Assembly (NCBI GenBank): GCA_046049675.1
Contig: JBJORA010000090.1
Location: 54,566 to 118,565, forward strand
Direction: 5' to 3'
DNA from: CAIXQW01 sp046049675
GTDB taxonomy: Bacteria > Bacteroidota > Bacteroidia > Chitinophagales > Chitinophagaceae
DNA: 64,000 bases
The notes under the pieces are model-generated. The model worked only from the letters and a program-made list of their open reading frames with translations. It ran no database searches and was not told where the DNA came from. Below are positions 60,517 to 64,000 of the stretch, piece by piece. The translations under genes and the position numbers were made by a program. How positions within the stretch are numbered: the first letter of the stretch is position 1; each line of letters opens with the position of its first letter.

Positions 60517-60834
60517 ATGGCATTAATTACTTACATATTTATCGCGCTGTACACATGGTTGTTTTACAAGCTGTACTTACGCTTGCTGTCTTCAAATTTT
60601 GTAAAAACTATAAACGTCGTGTGGCGCAGCAACTTTATAATTTGGCTATTATTGTTGACAGCTTTTTTAGTATTTAAATTAGTTGAGCTTTTTAATTTTA
60701 AAGTCATGCTGCTTAAAGCTATTGTAAACAGACCTTTTATTGTGTTTGCTATTTATTTACCCTTATTTATTATCTGCAATTTTGTGTACGCTTGCATTAT
60801 TTTCCTAAAGTCATCTTCCAAACAAAATGCATAA
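60517..60834 (+). CDS. Small membrane protein of unknown function
   Basis: A 105-residue protein with three hydrophobic helices (about 3-25, 40-62, 75-98). No motif. It starts 33 bp after the methyltransferase stop. First of a run of small membrane-protein genes. Confidence 0.55.
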   Translation: MALITYIFIALYTWLFYKLYLRLLSSNFVKTINVVWRSNFIIWLLLLTAFLVFKLVELFNFKVMLLKAIVNRPFIVFAIYLPLFIICNFVYACIIFLKSSSKQNA

Positions 60835-60986
60835 AAGTATTGGGCAAACAGCAGGGAGTGTTATTTATAAGCGAGTTCCATACTTACAAAATGCTTTATT
60901 AGCAATGCAGCTGCAAACGAAAGCAAAATCTGCTTACCTTCGATGTACATTTCTTACAACATAACAAACCTCAATGCCTTCTCTAT

Positions 60987-61520
60987 TTGAACGCGCTTAA
61001 CATATACAAGTCATCGCAAATACAGCTAATTCAAGACGATCAAACCTTGCACATACGCAAGGATAAAACTGCACAAGTTGTGACAACAACTATTGCATGC
61101 CTAGCACTTTTAGCCTACTTAGTATACTTGGTTTATCCAATTTCAAAGTCTACAGCTAGCAATCCGCAATGTCGTGGCTGGATAATATTTGCGATTACCA
61201 TCATAATTTTTTGTGTTGTGCTGTATTTAATAGTACAACAATTAAAAGACTCCGATGTGAAAATTGTTGCAACACCAAACGGTTTTATCTTTAACAACAC
61301 CGAAGTTTTGCGCGAAGACCTAGTACTATACTTAAGTACAGCATCAACGGAATATAACAATTACAGATATAATATTAAAGTGCTTGATACTAGCAAGGGA
61401 AGCAAAGTAAATCTTGCCAATAACCTATCGGCTAGGAAAGCGAAGCGGATCTTATCATTCCTTGAAAACTTTTTGCACGTAAGCCATCGTGTTGAGCAAG
61501 ACTTTTGGGAAAGCTTCTAA
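60987..61520 (+). CDS. Membrane protein with a PH-like cytoplasmic tail
   Basis: A 177-residue protein starting at TTG 60987. Two membrane helices (about 33-55 and 65-85) precede a beta-rich tail (VKIVATPNGFIFNNTEVLREDLVLYLS) ending in a helix (ARKAKRILSFLENFLHV). This layout resembles the small bPH (YdbT/PH-like) membrane proteins. A related layout is in the next gene. An 8-codon frame at 60974 may be an upstream peptide. Confidence 0.55.
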   Translation: MNALNIYKSSQIQLIQDDQTLHIRKDKTAQVVTTTIACLALLAYLVYLVYPISKSTASNPQCRGWIIFAITIIIFCVVLYLIVQQLKDSDVKIVATPNGFIFNNTEVLREDLVLYLSTASTEYNNYRYNIKVLDTSKGSKVNLANNLSARKAKRILSFLENFLHVSHRVEQDFWESF

Positions 61521-61578
61521 ATTACCGATGAACTTCAAGGCACAACAAGACAACCAGCAAGTGTAACAAATAGCAACA

Positions 61579-62010
61579 ATGCCATTCACTAAGGAATACA
61601 AAGTAGACACAAAGACCAGTAAGAAATTTATTTTGGTGATGTGGTTGGTGGTGCTCATTTTTTATCTTTTTAATGGTTTTAATAGCATGGTTGCCATAGT
61701 TGGTTTTATAGCACTTACACAAACGTATAAAAGCAATCTACAAAACAGGTTTAAAATAACGCGTATATCTAGTGACGGCAACTATCTGGAAATACAATAT
61801 CTTGAGGACAATCAACTTGCCCGCAGAATACACGGTGACATGAGTGACTTTGAATTCAAATTATCTGGCAATCCCTTTCAATCGCGTTTGCCGGGCCTAA
61901 AAGTTCTTTATAAAGGTATCCATATTGGCGTACAGCATGTTAGCATTTCTTGGAGCATCAACGAAATGAATGAAATAATTTCTATGTTTTCTGCAAAAGA
62001 AAAATCGTAA
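61579..62010 (+). CDS. Membrane protein with a PH-like cytoplasmic tail
   Basis: A 143-residue protein with one or two hydrophobic helices (about 17-50) and a beta-rich tail (FKITRISSDGNYLEIQYLEDNQLARRI, VLYKGIHIGVQHVSISWSINEMNEII). It resembles the preceding protein in plan, and both may be PH-like membrane proteins of unknown function. Confidence 0.55.
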   Translation: MPFTKEYKVDTKTSKKFILVMWLVVLIFYLFNGFNSMVAIVGFIALTQTYKSNLQNRFKITRISSDGNYLEIQYLEDNQLARRIHGDMSDFEFKLSGNPFQSRLPGLKVLYKGIHIGVQHVSISWSINEMNEIISMFSAKEKS

Positions 62011-62060
62011 TTTTATTTTCAGCGCTATATGCCGCACGAGATAGTATTAGTTAAATAAGA

Positions 62061-62381
62061 ATGATAGACCACATCCTTGTAATAGAAAACTGCCGCTTCT
62101 TTTCTTCGCAGCATGAAAAGGAGAGAAATGAAAACATCAATTACGACTTTTTTGAGGCGCTAGACTATAAAGATCCTGAGCGGATTATATATACGCAGTT
62201 GGCATACCAATTACAAATTGAAGATAGCTCGCACAGATTTGTGAGCCAGGTGCTTAATACCAACGAGCAGCAATTAAGACGACTTATTGAAGATTCGCAA
62301 GATGTAGTTTTACGCTACAATCCACAAAATCTTAGCGAGTACTTGTTCTGGAGAAAAAGTACCATGCAAGAATTGTATTAG
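62061..62381 (+). CDS. Unknown 106-residue soluble protein
   Basis: A small charged, helical protein (FFEALDYKDPERIIYTQLAYQLQ, QLRRLIEDSQDVVLRYNPQNL) without signal or membrane segment. No family recognised. It lies among the small membrane-protein genes on the same strand. Confidence 0.5.
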   Translation: MIDHILVIENCRFFSSQHEKERNENINYDFFEALDYKDPERIIYTQLAYQLQIEDSSHRFVSQVLNTNEQQLRRLIEDSQDVVLRYNPQNLSEYLFWRKSTMQELY

Positions 62382-62476
62382 AAGAAAGAAAAATAAGCAA
62401 GATAATGACGCCCATTACCACTAATGTATCCCCTATGTAAGACAAACAGATAATTAAATTCACGTGAAATACTACG

Positions 62477-62881
62477 ATGACAAAATTTGAACTAGTCTGC
62501 TTTGTGCTTGCGCCATTTGTATATACATTGCATTTGCTTTTTTCGCACACAGGACCACTTTTAGAAAGTACAAAACTCCGTGAGCATGTCATGCCACTTG
62601 CAGTCTCAACAGCAACGGCAATTTGTGGGCTATTCGTTTGCAATAAGATTGGTTTTATGGTTGCACCTGCGTTATATATTGGCTATGTATATTTTGTAAG
62701 GCTAATCGTGTATCGCATGCTAATTAAAAAGCCTCCAATTTTTTATAAGACAGGTACTTTGTACATGCGCAGAGTTACCACAACTAATAGGGATTCAACG
62801 GCGTTAGACTATATCATTACCTTCTCTTTCACCATTGCAGTGTTTGTAGCATGCTATGTGAGTATGCAAATGGGGGGCTAA
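62477..62881 (+). CDS. Membrane protein of unknown function
   Basis: A 134-residue protein with four hydrophobic helices (about 5-25, 40-58, 62-85, 108-128). No motif recognised. Same strand and style as its neighbours. Confidence 0.55.
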   Translation: MTKFELVCFVLAPFVYTLHLLFSHTGPLLESTKLREHVMPLAVSTATAICGLFVCNKIGFMVAPALYIGYVYFVRLIVYRMLIKKPPIFYKTGTLYMRRVTTTNRDSTALDYIITFSFTIAVFVACYVSMQMGG

Positions 62882-63001
62882 GTCCATTCTATTTTTAGGC
62901 CCTCAGTATCTGCAGCATGGGCACCAACGGCACAAAAAGTTTTCCTATCTTCGAAATAAATCTACGTCCTCATGAAGGCCAAGTCAAACTTTTTAATGTG
63001 A

Positions 63002-63208
63002 ATGGAAATCGTGTCTTTAGTTGCAAGTGTGTTCATGGCAGTGTTTATAGGAATGGCGCTTAAATGCTTTAGAATTTTATTTGATGATAGGTACAGTGAG
63101 GACGAAAGACTTGCTCGAAACAAGAAATGCCAAATTAAGTTGCTCCTAGTGGTGCTAGCGGCATTTATAATTTTAGGTATTTACTTGTACATAGCCTCCA
63201 CTGTCTAG
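63002..63208 (+). CDS. Small two-helix membrane protein
   Basis: A 68-residue protein with helices at about 3-22 and 46-66 around a basic/acidic loop (DDRYSEDERLARNKKCQIK). Function unknown. Confidence 0.5.
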   Translation: MEIVSLVASVFMAVFIGMALKCFRILFDDRYSEDERLARNKKCQIKLLLVVLAAFIILGIYLYIASTV

Positions 63209-63227
63209 CAAAATACCTATTGTCCCT

Positions 63228-63257
63228 CCACAGTGTCTCCTACTAGGGACACTGTGG
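63228..63257. promoter_or_regulatory. Perfect hairpin ahead of the 63309 gene
   Basis: A 10-bp stem (63228-63237 with 63248-63257) has a loop that can add three more pairs. It is repeated exactly at 63864-63893. No T-tract follows, so it is more likely a regulatory or recombination structure than a terminator. Confidence 0.6.
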
Positions 63258-63308
63258 AAACTAATTAAACACAAAATGGCGCTAACCTACAAACCGTAAT
63301 CTGGACGA

Positions 63309-63569
63309 ATGTCGCGGTTTAAGAAACTGCGAATCAAATATTTTTTGCTAGCCACTAAAATGGTTATCGTGCTAGGAATATACTATTATTGTACGTATGA
63401 TTTTCTATGCCTTCTGAGCCTTCGTTACATTGATTTTAAGACACAAGGCAAGATGACATTTTTTGATATGCCAGGCAACTCGTCTGATGTGTTCACAAAA
63501 TACTTAGAAAGTCAAAAAATAGACTTCTATCGTCCCAAAGGCACGGGTACCGTGTTAGTAAATAAATAG
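63309..63569 (+). CDS. Small membrane-anchored protein, duplicated gene, copy 1
   Basis: An 86-residue protein with a basic N-terminus, one helix (about 14-38) and a short soluble tail (DFKTQGKMTFFDMPGNSSDVF). The gene at 63945 encodes a near-identical N-terminus (one change in 19 residues). The next gene starts four bases after its stop. Confidence 0.6.
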   Translation: MSRFKKLRIKYFLLATKMVIVLGIYYYCTYDFLCLLSLRYIDFKTQGKMTFFDMPGNSSDVFTKYLESQKIDFYRPKGTGTVLVNK

Positions 63570-63573
63570 TATT

Positions 63574-63765
63574 ATGGAGTGGAATTATAGTGCACGTATA
63601 TTGGTATTCATAGTATTGCCACTTGTATTGGCTTTGGTAGTATTTGTTCTGACCTTTTTTGTTCTACGGCAATTTATCAAGCTAAACAACAAAAGGTTGC
63701 TTTTATTAATGTTTGCGTGCATTACGATTGTGTACTTGTTCTTATTGCTGCCATACCCTGGTTGA
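63574..63765 (+). CDS. Small two-helix membrane protein
   Basis: A 63-residue protein with helices at about 8-32 and 42-60. It is coupled to the preceding gene (4-base gap) and probably forms part of the duplicated unit. Confidence 0.5.
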   Translation: MEWNYSARILVFIVLPLVLALVVFVLTFFVLRQFIKLNNKRLLLLMFACITIVYLFLLLPYPG

Positions 63766-63860
63766 CCTCCACGAACCAGCACAATACCACCAAAAACGTG
63801 CGAAAATTCGTACGCTTACAATTTTTGGTGATGCATTTTGTATAAATTTTTGATATGTAA

Positions 63861-64000
63861 CCTCCACAGTGTCTCCTACTAGGGACACTGTGGAAACTAA
63901 TTAAACACAAAATGGCGCAACCTTACAAACTGTAACCTGAACGAATGTCGCGGTTTAAGAAACTGCGGATTAAATATTTTTTGCTTGCCACTAAAATAGT
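63861..64000. repeat. 636-bp unit, copy 2, cut by window end
   Basis: Matches 63225-63364 with a few differences over 140 bp, including the exact hairpin at 63864-63893. The full extent lies outside the window. Confidence 0.85.
63945..64000 (+). CDS. Duplicate of the 63309 gene, 3' end outside window
   Basis: Eighteen to nineteen codons are visible, MSRFKKLRIKYFLLATKIV, matching copy 1 except Ile for Met. The ATG is at the same distance from the repeated hairpin as in copy 1. Confidence 0.7.
   Translation, partial: MSRFKKLRIKYFLLATKI

Larger units (their letters stand above)
63225..63860. repeat. 636-bp unit, tandemly duplicated (copy 1)
   Basis: The first ~140 bp of this unit recur at 63861-64000 at constant offset 636, including the hairpin, its flanks and the first 19 codons of the next gene. 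The unit holds the genes at 63309 and 63574. Confidence 0.85.

Noticed and set aside
1..64000. CRISPR arrays, rRNA, tRNA and transposase genes
   Set aside because: None was recognised by reading the sequence; a tRNA scan could still find a single isolated gene I missed.

Overview
The window looks like a chromosomal piece of a low-GC member of the Bacteroidota, most like the Chitinophagaceae/Sphingobacteriia. The evidence is several proteins with C-terminal type IX secretion (T9SS) sorting domains, a gldH gene, a TonB-dependent receptor with a carboxypeptidase-regulatory-like N-terminus, many lipoproteins, and promoters of the TAnnTTTG type, often only a few bases from the start codon. recA (27.7 kb) and a fabG-like gene (55.0 kb) are the clearest housekeeping genes. 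I saw no rRNA, tRNA, CRISPR array or transposase.

Region 1 (1-4.8 kb): the end of a HigB/RelE-type toxin and its XRE antitoxin, an unknown gene, then a metal-linked trio (small His/Cys protein, TonB receptor, periplasmic lipoprotein) closed by a strong terminator.

Region 2 (4.9-22.1 kb): an accessory block of about 20 small genes, almost all on the + strand. They encode mostly unknown secreted or cytoplasmic proteins, plus DUF4291, a macro-domain protein, an M50-like protease, an SRPBCC membrane protein and a 5'-truncated DUF1016 nuclease. Many gene units are separated by a related ~90-110 bp element: a left arm (best form TTGCCA-N8-TGGC), a TAnnTTTG promoter, a right arm (best form GCCA-N8-TGGCAA) and then the next start codon. 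The arms can pair, and the outer-arm bases change together between sites (GCCA:TGGC, GCCT:AGGC, TGCT:AGCA). This resembles the paired-arm layout of integron attC sites, but no integrase is in the window. I consider it the most interesting structure here. A resident minus-strand esterase-GH5 fusion gene (11.7-14.1 kb) interrupts the block.

Region 3 (22.1-31.2 kb): NmrA-like reductase, a TetR remnant, M16 peptidase, a helical periplasmic protein, recA and a secreted M43 metalloprotease.

Region 4 (31.4-36.4 kb): a lipoprotein gene, a membrane protein/histidine kinase/response regulator operon, a second lipoprotein, a truncated paralogue of the first lipoprotein gene, and a DUF4230 protein.

Region 5 (36.8-54.8 kb): a secreted GH9 cellulase, a lipoprotein, an active plus a degenerate rhomboid in tandem, an EEP-family hydrolase, a GbsR-type regulator with a DCC1-like protein, gldH, yicC, a TPR/MORN protein, a transglutaminase-like protein, a PaaE-type reductase, a phosphatase-like lipoprotein and a NUMOD4-HNH protein.

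Region 6 (54.9-64 kb): fabG, an outer-membrane/lipoprotein pair, a T9SS serine hydrolase, a methyltransferase and a run of small membrane proteins ending in a 636-bp tandem duplication. Two or three copies of a MITE-like intergenic repeat lie at 55.7, 58.0 and 59.5 kb.

Secreted polysaccharide-active enzymes (esterase-GH5 and GH9), other T9SS cargo and gldH together suggest a bacterium that degrades plant or other polymers and exports enzymes by the T9SS. That lifestyle reading is inference.
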